A DNA stretch of 64,000 bases from positions 1 through 64,000 of the forward strand of contig JBBBWG010027756.1 in assembly GCA_037176905.1 (NCBI GenBank), read 5' to 3'. Made by a program: the position numbers and the translations under genes. Positions 26,001-38,400 of this stretch are shown one piece after another (position 1 is the stretch's first letter; each line of letters begins with the position of its first letter). Under the pieces are notes generated by a model that was not told the origin of the DNA, did not search any database, and saw only the letters and a list, made by a program, of their open reading frames with translations. This DNA comes from Azolla pinnata. Taxonomy: Eukaryota > Streptophyta > Polypodiopsida > Salviniales > Salviniaceae.

Positions 26001-29000
26001 ATACTAAGAATTGCAAGGCCATAATTCAAAGCATCATTAGCCTTCTTATCATAAACATCCCAAATGTAGCTTATGAGGTTTTGTTTCACTAAAGAATTTC
26101 ACTGGATGAATGCAACCATCATATATTCCCAACTAATTGCAAAGGTAAATCAATAGATTCTCCCCATCTCTTTCCTAGTTAAACTTTAATTTAGCTTTTA
26201 TTATGTATCTTCAGATTATATTCTTCTTTCATTGCAGAAATCATAAACATAATGTGTCATGAATGATTAGGGTCTGATGTACATCTTCTGTTGCACATGC
26301 TGTAAACATGAGTTCTCGTAATGAAGACTATGACTTAATGAATTATTAGAACTTTCTTGAAACGAAACATAGTAGTAACTTACATATTTGGGTAGCGCCT
26401 AAAAATGTCTTTGATGACAACAATAGCCTCCTGAACAACATAATTAACCTTGATTTTAATAAGATCCAGCAGCACGCCAATGCATTTTTCAGCAGCCCTA
26501 TCCAATTTTATAGCACACCGTCCAATTGCTCGTACGGCTTTTCGAACGAAATCAACATCAACTTCTGTTGCATATTCCTTGAACTCCAATAACACCTACA
26601 AATAAGGAGACTTTCAGATAAGTTTAACGAGTTTAGCACAGTATGCCGAAAGACACAATTTCCGGGCACTAGGTGCAGATGTCAAAGCTGCTTGTATCGA
26701 ATTTCTTACTAGAAACTTCAAACATTGAATATAAAACCAGCTGAAGCTTCATCAGAAAAAATGGCAACAGGAAATACCTGATCGATGTTTCTGTCTGATG
26801 CAAGCTTTATCATGATCTCAAGTTTCTCCATCTTCACATAGATAGGATCATTGTACTTGCAAAAGAATACCTTAAGAAAACACAATTATTAGTTTTCCGC
26901 GGTTTTAGGTTTTGATAAGGGGAACACTAGATAAAAGGATCTTAAAGGAAGTACACTCGACAATCATTGGACACCTTTATTTCATGAGCAAGGATATTGG
27001 GCCGCTTCTGTATGATTAGATTGATATTTCGCAAAGCCACATATTGTATTTCTGGCTCTGCCGAGATAAGAGTAACAAGTGGGGGGGCCATCTTTTTGCA
27101 AAGGTTGCGAATCAGATCAGCACTTGTGATTAGCTCCATTTGCTGTAAAATAACCTGTAAACCATACAAACAGTGTTAATCAACAGAATCATATAATATT
27201 TAGAAAAGCAAGATCACTTATGCCTCACTTTTTTCTAGAATTTCAAAAGTTCTTGTAAAAATAGATTCCATTTAGACAAGATACTTTCTCACGTCCCAAC
27301 ATTAGAAACTGATTGTCAACAATTTTTACCTTTACTGCTGAGAGCACCACTGCACAATTAGCATGTTGCAAGCGTGGAGTCACTCTTTCCACTATGTTTT
27401 CAGCATCACGTGCATCCTTTGCTTTGTATCTTGATAATGCATCTAGAATAAATACTTGGCCCCACCTAAAAACATTGAGGACACTTGTAAATGATGTGCA
27501 GACATACGATGAATAGAAACAGAACACAATTCAACTTCTTGAGACATGGATTCTTAGACCAAGAAGCTTGAATATGTATAATTATGCACTAAACAAACTA
27601 GCTTTGTAAGAACTTGTACTGAGATGACCCCCAAACTAAGAGAAAGTGAAAACACATTGAACTCTATGTTTACCTGTGCATAGGCTATATCCTAATTCCT
27701 GAGGATTTGATAATAGGTTTGTTGTACTGCATTGAAATATTTTACCACAAATTGAACAGAACATGCACTTCCTCACTACCATCCATACAATTGGCGAAAC
27801 AGGTTCAATAAAACCAGCAAACAAGCATAAAACAAACAATGGAAAAATGAATAAAATAGCTTTATATATGGATCCCAAGATCAGCCATCATGCATTTATT
27901 CATAGTGGGTAATATACTCTGTGCACTCATTCAGCGCTGCAAGAAGCTTGAAGAGTATGTGACTTGTAATTTCAAAAATTGATTTGCTGCTACTTTCTTG
28001 TATCTCTGCCAAAGCAGCTACAGCATTTGCAACCACCATTGGGTTACTGTCTGATATCAAGTCCTTCAATGTCTCCAAAAATCCTCGATCTTCAACAAGC
28101 TCAGCGTTGATATCATATAGTTTCGCAACACAAATAGCAGCTGTTTTACGAACATATGGATCATCATCCTACAGATCAACAGCAAAGATTACAGGGTGAG
28201 AGAATTCATTGAGAAATTTTTTTCAGAAGAACCATATTTCCCTAGAGCAATCTTAGGGAAACGACCAGAATCTTCAATTGGCTCAGCCCAAAGATGGAAT
28301 TATCTAATTCAATGAAGCAAAAAATTGTAACGACCACCTAAAGAAAATTTTATGGCAATGGTGAGATAGAAGGAAGCAGTCTAGATTTTTGTTCAGCATT
28401 AAAAAAGAAAACATCAGCATAAAAACATAAAGAGTCTTAATTAAGAAATCATTTGGAGCTAAAATGACCCCCCAGACTATCATATTAACATTCCAAGCAT
28501 GCCTTATAATGCAAAACACAGTTATTTTTTAAAGAACGAGTTGAGAAAGCATGCAATATTTGGTGAATCTGAGTATAATTTAGATGCTATCATACTTCTG
28601 TTCATATAATGAGAGCAAGTAATGAACACAATATGCATAAACAACGATGTTAAAACATAAAATTAATGATTGAATTGAAATCATCAACAATAATCAGCTG
28701 ATGAACTGATCGACACAGGACAAACACAGATGAATGATTCGATGCATAGCAAAGATATATCACCTTCAGACATCTTTGAAGTGGGTCACAAAGATACTCC
28801 GTTATCTTGTCCACTCTGATACATCCCATTGTGCGAACAGCCAAAGCACGAATCAGTGGATTCGGATCTTGTGAATCCTGATTTGAGCCAAAAACTAGAT
28901 TATGAAATGAATGATATGCATTTTACATAGTTTGACCTTAAACAACAAACCTTTACAAACGTATTGACTGCAAGAATAGCAAGATCTGGCTGGCTTTTTG

Positions 29001-29360
29001 CATAATTAATAAGGTACAGGTAGACTAACTTCTTTAGCTCTAGGTTCTCTGTCTGCATGCAGTTTACCACATCTGTGAACAACATTGAGACATCCTTTCC
29101 AACAGTCATTGCAGCTATTACTTTCTTCACAGCATCTTTCTTTTTGTCCTGTAATAATATTTAAATTTTAATTCACGTACATTATACATTGGTAAAGCAA
29201 CCAAATCAATAGAACATGCAAATATGAGAGAAGAATTTAATTTATTAAATGTACTCAAACTCATTAGGCTTACTTTATACTGCGAATTGAGCTCCTCTTT
29301 GAGCTCTGGGATCTCTCCCTTCTTTGTGGTGGAAAAGTACTTTGAATCATGACCACTCAT
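23047..29360 (-). CDS. BETAC-AD: AP-1/AP-2 adaptor complex large subunit beta (beta-adaptin)
   Basis: Fifteen coding exons encode 903 aa: complement of 23047-23361, 23600-23803, 23888-24077, 24396-24790, 24862-24954, 25448-25627, 25701-25764, 26384-26595, 26778-26870, 26975-27154, 27330-27465, 27918-28168, 28764-28877, 28951-29148, 29274-29360. Protein identity with plant beta-adaptins is very high from [20 protein letters not shown] onward. The subunit binds dileucine cargo signals and clathrin in AP-1 (trans-Golgi) and, in plants, probably AP-2 (plasma membrane). The armadillo-like trunk spans about 1-580. The acidic Pro/Ser-rich hinge is about 583-680, with a clathrin-box-like LIGLD at 649-653. 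The two-lobed appendage runs from about 690 to 903. Length is near the roughly 894 aa of Arabidopsis. The intron at 25447-24955 begins with GC instead of GT. Relatives start at MSGHD; an upstream exon offers an extra in-frame ATG. Confidence 0.97.
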
Positions 29361-29363
29361 TGC

Positions 29364-31182
29364 CTGCTCCAACTAATGTAAGCTTTTATTAGAAAATAAA
29401 TCAGAGATATCCTACCAACAAAACAACCTTCAGACAGATATTAATAAAACTAAGACAAGAGAAATTATGCCATATATGAAGCATCAAGCATTCATCATAG
29501 TATAAATATTAAAAAAAATGTATTTCTACATTGACAATTTCATTATTATCACAAATCATTACTTGATTCTTCGAATGAGTCTTGAGAAGCATAACAGATC
29601 ATGAAATATTTATATATCCGTATCTCAGAACTTAGCTCATGAGAAGATAAGAAAGTTGGTGATCAGTTGTGGGGATGGATATTCAAATATGTAGCTCACA
29701 GACTGAGTTATCACAGCTGTTGTCATCTAAGACAACTCTGAATTCTACTTTTAGCTTACAATTACCCAATCTGTAAGATAAAATCTTTTGTCTAGACTCT
29801 ATGCTGCATTTCGACGAAGGAAAAGAATGAACATGATAATTATGGAAGAATCTAGGAACATGTATAACATAAACATTGCTTATATCACCTCAGATCATAG
29901 TTAGGCTATATGCTATTTTTGCATTTCTGGCACATACATATGACACTGAGCTATAGCTGCTTAAGCAATCTAAGTGAGTTCTAATTGCATTTGGTTTAGA
30001 GCCACAAATCATAATCAAATTTGTTTCTTTAGTGCACTTTACATCAAACATACAGTAAGATGACAAAGATCTAACACAAAAAAGAATACATCGCACTGGG
30101 TGTTAGATTGAGAAATACAAACTGAGCAGTCTGTGTGAATGCCACATGATCAATTGCTCATCACAATTTACACAAACAACCAACGAAGAAGCATACAATT
30201 TCTTAATGCTACACTAAGAAGAAACGGAGAACATTAATTGTTCGTTCTCTGTCATCTCAATTGATCCGACTTCGTAAACAATATACCCTACAGAATTCAA
30301 TCTATACATAGTTTACATAGCTGAAAATTTCTTGCTGAATGCACAGATTTTCCAACCATTATGAACTTGTCTTTCAGATCAATTCTAACACAATTTATGC
30401 AAGAACATAAAAATGAACTCGGTGAATATGCTACCTATCTAATTAACTGCTCTCTCTTATACAGAAATCTGAGTAATGTATATATTTCTAATGCTAAAGA
30501 GAACAGCCATTATAGAATGAGCTGCCCTTTCTGCAAAAGTGAATGGAGAAATTAGAACTCTACCGGCCTGAATAGCATTTAATGTTATACCTTGAACATA
30601 CAGCCAGAGAGATATATTTCAGAAAGGTATCTAGAAGCATGCTAAATTATACAACTATCATGCACTTCTATAACGTTCTGATAATTTCCATTGCATTTTA
30701 GGAAAAATCTCAATGAGAATCAAGTGAACAAGTGGAAAAGGCTATCTATTTTATCTCTTAACACACAGAAGGGCTATATTTAAGCAAGGTATCTCAGTGA
30801 GCGTTAATTGTACAGCCATTGTAGATACGATCATCTATGTTTCTATTAATTTCTCATCATGACTTGCGTGAAATTGCAATGGAAAATTAAGTGAAAAAGC
30901 TAAAGAACTGGATAACTTTAATAGATTGAGCTAATATACACAGATCTGATGGATTCCTGCAATATTTGGAAAGGAAATTTAGAAACTGTAGTGATAAGCT
31001 AACAATACGGATAAACTTGGTGGTTATATGTGACTAGCATACTGAGCTGTACGTTCTAAATATCTATAGTACTCTACCTAAATGACATTGCAGTACACGC
31101 ACAGCTTTCAATGGACACAAAGTGATTCATTGAGGAAGTAGATGATATTTTGATCGGTTCATTTATTGCAAGACTGACTTAC
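29364..31182. other. Leader intron of the beta-adaptin gene
   Basis: AT-rich, with several similar stretches containing ttaattgt and tgaaatt-type words near 30230-30900 but no element I can name and no coding frame. A long first intron within the leader is common in plant housekeeping genes. Confidence 0.5.
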
Positions 31183-31300
31183 CTGCAGCATCTTCGGCTA
31201 TCACGGTGAAAGCTACATAGGCATAACATGGTCTGTACAGAGATCTGATCTGTCTGATCCAGCTGGCATCACATTTTGATGCGAAATTCCAAGGAAGGAA
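31183..31300 (-). other. Upstream leader exon of the beta-adaptin gene (3' end placed, 5' end unknown)
   Basis: A donor (ctgcag followed by gtaagt, minus strand) lies at 31183/31182. The coding exon has an acceptor (ggagcag/gca) immediately before the main start at 29360. Joining them gives a leader intron of 1819 bp (29364-31182). The end of this leader exon reads ATG CTG CAG (31191-31183), which continues in frame through GCA into the conserved ATG. An N-terminus [10 protein letters not shown] is therefore possible. The true transcription start is not visible; the left-hand limit given here is nominal. Confidence 0.55.
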
Positions 31301-31683
31301 GCATACACAAACTAAAGGACAAGGCTGCGATTTGAGATGGTTGACCTCTTACGCACAGACGTGGCCTGTGTCAGCTTAGATACAGCACTCATAATCGAGA
31401 GATATGCCTCGGTTTTCGATCCACCTATCAGACTAGTTCATAAAAAATTCCATCTTTTCTTGGAGCAGATCTGATAATGCAGGTGAGCCCCCAGAGGGAC
31501 GAGTAGGGAAAACACAGCGAAAGCCGGGGGAGGGAAAAATCGTCGAGATGGTTTTAGCCACATACCTGGGAGGGGGGGAGCGGGAGAAGAAGGCCGGTTA
31601 CGGGAGGATAGCAGAGCTGACAATGGAGAGATCTGGAGGCGGAGCGAGAGGCGGAGACGACAGAGAGCTGAGCGCTTGTAGTC

Positions 31684-31862
31684 AAGATGGCGATGGCGAT
31701 GGCGATGGCGATGGCGACGGCGACGGCGACGGCGACGGACGACGACGACGACGAAGAAGAAGAAGAAGAAGAAGAAGAAGAAGAAGAAGAAAGGCAAAAA
31801 GAACAAACAAAAATTGCTTTTGAACTCTTTCGTACAAAGAAGAAGAAGAAGAAGAAGAAGAA
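31684..31862. repeat. Compound microsatellite (GATGGC)n-(GACGGC)n-(GAC)n-(GAA)n
   Basis: The repeat unit drifts along the tract: gatggc repeats from about 31684, then gacggc, then gac from about 31738, then gaa to about 31792. After a 45-bp gap comes aag to 31862. It lies upstream of the beta-adaptin leader exon and produces artefactual frames of Asp/Gly, Ala/Met/Thr or Glu runs on the plus strand and Phe/Val/His runs on the minus strand. Confidence 0.95.
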
Positions 31863-32219
31863 CGTGAATGAGTTATTTTTCCACAGTTATTTTTTCATAT
31901 CATTATTTCCTGTGTTTCTTCTCGTCGTTTCAATCTTCTCATTGTTTCAATGCCATAATCTGGAGAAATCATCGAAAACTCGATCGATCTCAGTGTGTAT
32001 ATTATTAAATTCGAGTGTCGACGAATGCGTGAAGAGTGAGCCGAATCAGGAGCTCTGGGAGCTCTGCTGAGCTTTCGAGACGCTTCGGGGCTGCTTCGGA
32101 TTGCACCAAGATGGACACGTGCTTCTTCGATGCGATGATTACAGAGCCAGCAACCGTCTTCGTGGTGCTTCTTGTTTGATGCCTTGTGTTTATGTTCAAG
32201 CGAATTCGAATACATACAT

Positions 32220-32325
32220 TAGAATAGATAGATAGATAGGTAGGTAGGTATATAGATAGATGCCCAATTGTGGAAATACTAGTGAATCCACTAGTGCCAG
32301 TAATATATATATATATATGCATGCT
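32220..32325. repeat. GATA/GGTA and TA microsatellites
   Basis: agatagataga, then ggtaggtaggta and (ta)n near 32303-32318, seen directly. No coding content. Confidence 0.85.
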
Positions 32326-33039
32326 AATTGCTAATAGTTTGTACATAGCGTAACAACCTAAATCAGCATCATACTCGCAATTACAAGCTTGAATCCGTTA
32401 ATTTGAAGGCACAACAGAGGAGGCTAGCATCTGTGGGATGAAAGAAAGAGGCTTCCCACGCTTACAAGTTGAATACTTATATAGGATATCCAAGAAGAAG
32501 AAGAAGAAATAGCCATTCAAAGGCGAACATTACCATTGGGATTAGAATTAAATTAACCTTATATTACTAGATGTTTAGTACAATCAAGATTATTTCAATC
32601 CATATCCAAAGAGTGTGAACCTCTGAGGATATGACAATGGTAGTGTTACTTTGTTCTATAAATGTTTTGACAATTTTCCAACACATGACAAATGAATTCT
32701 TTCAAGATTTCCTTGACATTTGTAAAATTGAAAGACATATTGATCTATTCAAAAGATGCAAGAGGTTCATGACTTACATTTAATGAGATTTATAGTGATA
32801 ATACGAAAATGGTATTTATGAAATAAATAATTAGTGTTGTTTTTTATCGAGTTAAAATTTTTTATATGTGGTCTCATTCGAGAGAAATTATTTCACAAAT
32901 GGTTTTAGATTTGAAGATACATTGTTCGATTCAAGATGTGAAATACATATCAAGATTTGTAAACTTTTACTAAAAACTTATTAAGATTTGCTCAAAGGTT
33001 GCCTTGAAACAAAAAAAACAATTATTTTTATGCACTTTA

Positions 33040-33760
33040 AACACAACCAAGGCATAATTTGATAACTTAAATAGAATATTTACACATGTTCTACTAAGAA
33101 AAGTTGTTTACCATTGAAACCAATTCATTCAATTTTGCAATAGGATGTGTTTTATTGCAAATAGAAGATGTGCACAATGTGGAGATGTCATTAAGACAAT
33201 AAAACATCGTTTATGGCAATGTCTAACATGCACAACAAGTATAGTCTTGAATACTTAGATTGTTGACTTATTAGAGATATAATTTAGTGGTGTCATGGGG
33301 AATGGTTATGCGGGCTAAGTTGAGTCGTCATGCTTTTTTGTATAAATCGGAGTCCTCTAATATTGTTTTGCATCTCCATGTCTTTTCACAAGCATGTTTC
33401 AATGGGGTAAGAACAAATTTGATTCAACTACGGGAGTTCTTAATTAGTGATACGCTATAGAATATATGGGCAACTAGGTGGACGAAACTTTTTAAAGATA
33501 AACGAGTATCACTTATTGAGGTTTTAAAGTCTATTTGGTTACAAGTAATGCACACCTTGAAAGTGCAATATAAAGTCGTTTCTAGAAATACAAATCATAT
33601 TGTGGATAAAATACATTAATTTACTTTTCTTCGAACATAAAAAATTTGGTCATATCGTGTTGGAAATACAGGCCACCATGTTTGATGTTTCTTTCACTGC
33701 TAGGTAGACAAGTATAGATTTTTTAGGGTATGTTTTGGTTTTCTATTAGTTTTGTGTATA
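33040..33760 (+). mobile_element. Probable LINE (non-LTR) 3' remnant
   Basis: The plus strand near 33146-33230 reads FIANRRCAQCGDVIKTIKH followed by RLWQC, which fits the Cys-rich zf-RVT tail found after the reverse transcriptase of plant LINEs. Downstream pieces in other frames (RAKLSRHAFLYKSES, then TRWTKLFKDKRVS) also look like decayed protein sequence. Stops and frame changes interrupt it throughout. No poly(A) tail or target duplication was found. The flanks from 32330 to 33040 and 33760 to 34640 show nothing recognisable. Confidence 0.35.
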
Positions 33761-34650
33761 ACTAATTGAAAAAGATTTTTTTTTTCATTTAAGGAAGTTT
33801 GAATTGATAGAAATCAATTATTATATTTATAACAAAGAGTTACTCTTGTTATTTATTCTTTTGAGCAACAACTATACTTATTACAAGATTCTCCTCACCA
33901 AATTATTGTTTGCAACAATCATGATAATCTCACCTACACTTTAAGTATAGTTATTACTAATGTTTATCATAAAGACAACTAAACTATACAAGAAATAAAT
34001 ATTTTACCATTACATTAGTTACAACCTCGAGATTTAAATCCATTTATAATCTCTTATCAAATTAATGACATGGATTATTACCGTAGTTTTTTAAATACAT
34101 GAATCTCCATCTAGTGTTCTATGTATAATTACTACTTATATCCCAAATCAAGTTATTCAAATCCCACCTTTACATCAATTCACAGAAACACTATTGTACG
34201 ACATAAGATATACTTTATATTTGAAAATCATAGGCAATAAGTTGGATTACCCGTAGATGAGGGGTTTTGTTTAAATCTTCGTGTGCTTGTCCATGTATTG
34301 TGTTAGAGTGACAAATTTTACTTTTTGTCACATATCCAAGCAATATAAAAAAAACATTTAAAAGTTAAAGCTCTCTCTCTCTAGTTTTATATGTAAATTA
34401 ACTAACTTCTCCCTGTTAAGGCTTTTCATTACTCTTGTAACCCCTTGCTATTATCTACATATGGCCATTAACATGACATGGTGAGGGGATTACAAAGGTG
34501 GATGACCCTACCAATAATGTTCCAGAACTTCTAAGCATAGGTTTTGCATCACTAGAAATCGTTCAAAACCAGCTTACTACAAATTTTCTTCACTAAATCC
34601 TCCTTCATAATGTCATAATTTACTCCAATCAAACTGGAGTCCAATCCAAA

Positions 34651-34769
34651 GCATCGATGCTACAATTGAACAAATGCACACAAACAAAGATGCCAAGCTT
34701 AACTTATCCCACAATTACAGCATCGATGCTACCAATTGAACAAATGCACGCAAACAAAGATGCCAAGCT
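34651..34769. repeat. Direct repeat, 70-bp period
   Basis: gcatcgatgctacaattgaa and the following caaatgcac.caaacaaagatgccaagct recur at 34651-34699 and 34720-34769 with two small differences. It lies in spacer downstream of VAC14. Confidence 0.8.
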
Positions 34770-35486
34770 ATGACACGGATGCCACAACTGAATGGGCATT
34801 TGCAAAAGCTTAACAGAGTCGATCAATCGAACACAAAGTAGACCAGTAAAGAGCGTAGCAAAAATAAAGAACAATGGCAAAAACCCTTTATATTCAGTGT
34901 TTTAATTCATACATGTAGACAAACATGCTCAGTCACAGACTTAAAGCTGTGCCCTTTTTTTCTGAGGCTTTTCTGGTAAATTAGATCAATTATTCTAGAC
35001 ATCGGTTCTCCACAAGCAGGTAAAAATCACCATCACTCCAAAATGAGATGTTCTTTTTTTGGTTTACAACCCTTTGAGGCCACATCCACGAAGATGTACA
35101 GAGGATTTAAAATATAAACAAATCCTGGTGAGGGAGAAAGGTGGGGATTCTCCCAACAGATTATTGAATGTGTAGAAGATATGATAACACCATCTGAAGT
35201 ATAAATCATATCATGTACAACATCAGATCTTTTTTTTTGCTCTATACTACAAAAGTCTTCTGCCTTCTATATCCGAAAGAATCACACTGCCTGGTATAAG
35301 CTACACAGAAATTAGAAGCAATAGGACTTCCATCCAATATTCATGACAAGAAGATTGGCATCGAGAAACCCACCATACAACATGTTGGCCGAAAAGGATA
35401 GCATGATTCTTTCCTTCATTGTCATGCTACTTTCCAGATTCATAGGACAAAAAATAACACACGACGAACATTGCAACTGTCCTTGC

Positions 35487-38400
35487 TTAGCTACGCCAAT
35501 CAACTCTCGGAATCGATGGTTTTGAGCTTCCTCCATCAGTGATGAGGTCCATCCGTTCTTGATCTCTACTCTGAACAAAGAAAGAGAGAGAAAGAGAGAC
35601 TCATGAGATTTAACATTAATGCTTAATTTCATACATGATAGTTGATACTTTATTTTATCAATCAAAAGCGACGAGTTCATGGGTCCAGTCTATGGATTCC
35701 TTAACCACTCTTACAATTAAACATGTTCAAGGTCTAATTGAGTTAACAAGCATTCATCTACCATGCCATTTTTTATTGTAGGTGCAACGTGAAATAATAT
35801 AAAGTAGCTTTCATTATCTGCCCGCTACAAACTAAGAAATGCATTTCTGGGGTGATCATGCACAAGAACTCCATGACCAATTCACATCTAGCTCCAATGA
35901 ATAGCCCACCTTCTTCTAAGGTTGACAACGTGTTAGAAAAATATAAAAAAATTGTTTCAAATTAGGAGCAGATTTATATTCTTTCTACTAAATCTATATC
36001 TTCACCTGTGAAGATTCTGCTGACATCTTCCTCAATCTGAGATTTTCGTGAGACAATCTGTACTCCTGACGACGTTGGTTTTGTACAGCAATGAAGTGTT
36101 GAACCTTAGCTTGAACATTCCCGTTGCTCAAGTCTGAACTTGGTTCTCCATCTTGAGTTAATTGTGGGAATTGTGCATATGAACTGCTGCCAGAGGGTGA
36201 TCTTCGAACAACAAGCCCTGGAAACTCCGATACGGAATTCGACGAAACATGCATAAATGCATATGTTGGAATGGTTTTCAACCTTGTCCTTAAAATCTTG
36301 AATGCAATGCTTTGCTGAAGAGATTTTGACAAAAAAAATACTTCATGTTACCCCACATAGAAACTAAGACAAAATCTCAAAACCTCTCATTTCAAAATTA
36401 TTTTTACCTGCGGTAATAACATCAGAAGTCCATTAAGGGCTTTAATTAGATGTGGGTACTGAACAGGATCCAATAGCTGCATAACATTATATATATGTAA
36501 GGGTAAAAAGAATGCCTTGTACACACAATGGCCGAAAGTGGTATAATCAATCAATCTCAGCAATATTGTGGTAAAAAGAATACCTGCAGCCTCAAGTACG
36601 TGAAGATGGGGGTCTCCAACAACCGTACAAGCTTATCTATCTGGACAAGGAACTTCACATTTATGTCATCTTCTCCTAAAGATTGAATGACCATAACAGC
36701 ATGTTGGTATGCCTGAAATACTTCAACAAATTATTCATCTACATGTCAATAATAGCAAAAAATTCTATCACATTAGATGAATCGAAGAGGGAATACCTGT
36801 GCCAGCAGACAAAGACTTATTGTAGCCATAGGTGAGTGACACCACGTTTCATAGAGTTCACAAAACAATCGTTCACCATCTGAGTTAGAAAGAGATCGTT
36901 TTAAAAGACCTCGCAAATCTGCTAGTTCTGGTGCAGTTAGAAGAATTAAGTTTAGAGCCTGCACAAAACAATTAGGCCATTAGATGGAATCCAGTGATTG
37001 ACAAGCACTAAGCACTAGAATACCTGAACCATTTTGGTTACAAATTCTAGATCCTCCTGTCTCTCCAAGATGGTGGCAAGAACTTTGTAAATATTGACAG
37101 CATCAAGAAGCACGCACAACCGACGGATAATAAGAGTACCTTGCCTGAAAAAAGGCTATGCTTCAAAATATTACAAAGCTAGAAGGGAGACCAAAAAACG
37201 TCAAGAATCATTGTCTGACGTGACATGGTCCCAATGGACCAATGAGAGAAACGGATCATGAGGCTGAATTATATGGCTTGTGTAACATTCTCCCTATTGC
37301 ATCCTGATAGCATCCTCTCAGGAACAGAACTAGCTAGACAAAGGTGGCCTAATCTACAGCTTATATGGATGATGAGAAAAATGTCACTAGACCACTACAT
37401 CGTTGACATTAATAAAATCCTTACTTTTCAAGCAACACCTGATCTGCACAGAAACGATCCACAAGTGATGACATCAAGGGCTGAAAATGCTGTTCATCCT
37501 TTGCAATGCAAGCAAATATCTCAAGCAACAGCAATACCACCTAGATCAATTATATCAAATAGCTTAAGAGCAAGCCAGACAGTTACCAGAAGATGAGATG
37601 TTCATTTAAGTGTCCTCCATTTAACGAAGACAGTACCTCATCGGAAGTATCTGCTAGAGTATCAAGAAGGGGGGTGACTAATGACTGAAGGTAATATAGA
37701 ACCTGTTGAAATTAAAACATTAAGCTCTCATTGATATGTTGATTAACCATCCCTCCTCCCTCTCTTTTTTCTGAAGACGTCTTATTATACAGAACAGACT
37801 GGACTGAGTTAAAATAACAGCAGCCTATCCACTAACTTCTTTGAGCCAGCTGAATCCATTATAAAAGAAGAAGACAGCAATAACTTTTTATTATAACAAG
37901 AACGTCTGACAGTGTGCAGTGAGAGAGAGAGAGTAATCTGAGACTTGAACCAATAATCAAAAAATAGGGAAATGACTACAACGTATGCTGAGGAGAAATA
38001 TCAGGTATTGGGCAGCATGTGTATATATGAATGGCAAGAGATAATGCTGTCATTTGAGGAGCAGAAGTCATATGAGAACTATCTGAATCATCCCAGATAG
38101 TAAATAGATATTAGAACATATGAAACTCTTTTATCCTAGAGGATACGGAAGCGTACTCTCACAGTATGTGTAAATGTACACATCTAATTAATCAAGCCAA
38201 GAATAGGTAGACATGCATTTCACATGTCTTCCATGGCACACAACAGGGGTCCCAACAGTAGTCATTAACAGTTAACCTGGACATTATTCTCCCTAACTTT
38301 GGACGTGAACTGCACAATATATATGTCACATTAGAAGACCTCTCACCATCAAGAGGTGTAACTCGTGGAGCATCATATATTTCAGTGTGCGGTCTAGTTT

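Noticed and set aside
31438-32070. Open frames of Glu, Arg, Phe or Ala-Met runs
   Set aside because: Translations of GAC/GAA/GGC microsatellites; composition alone explains them.
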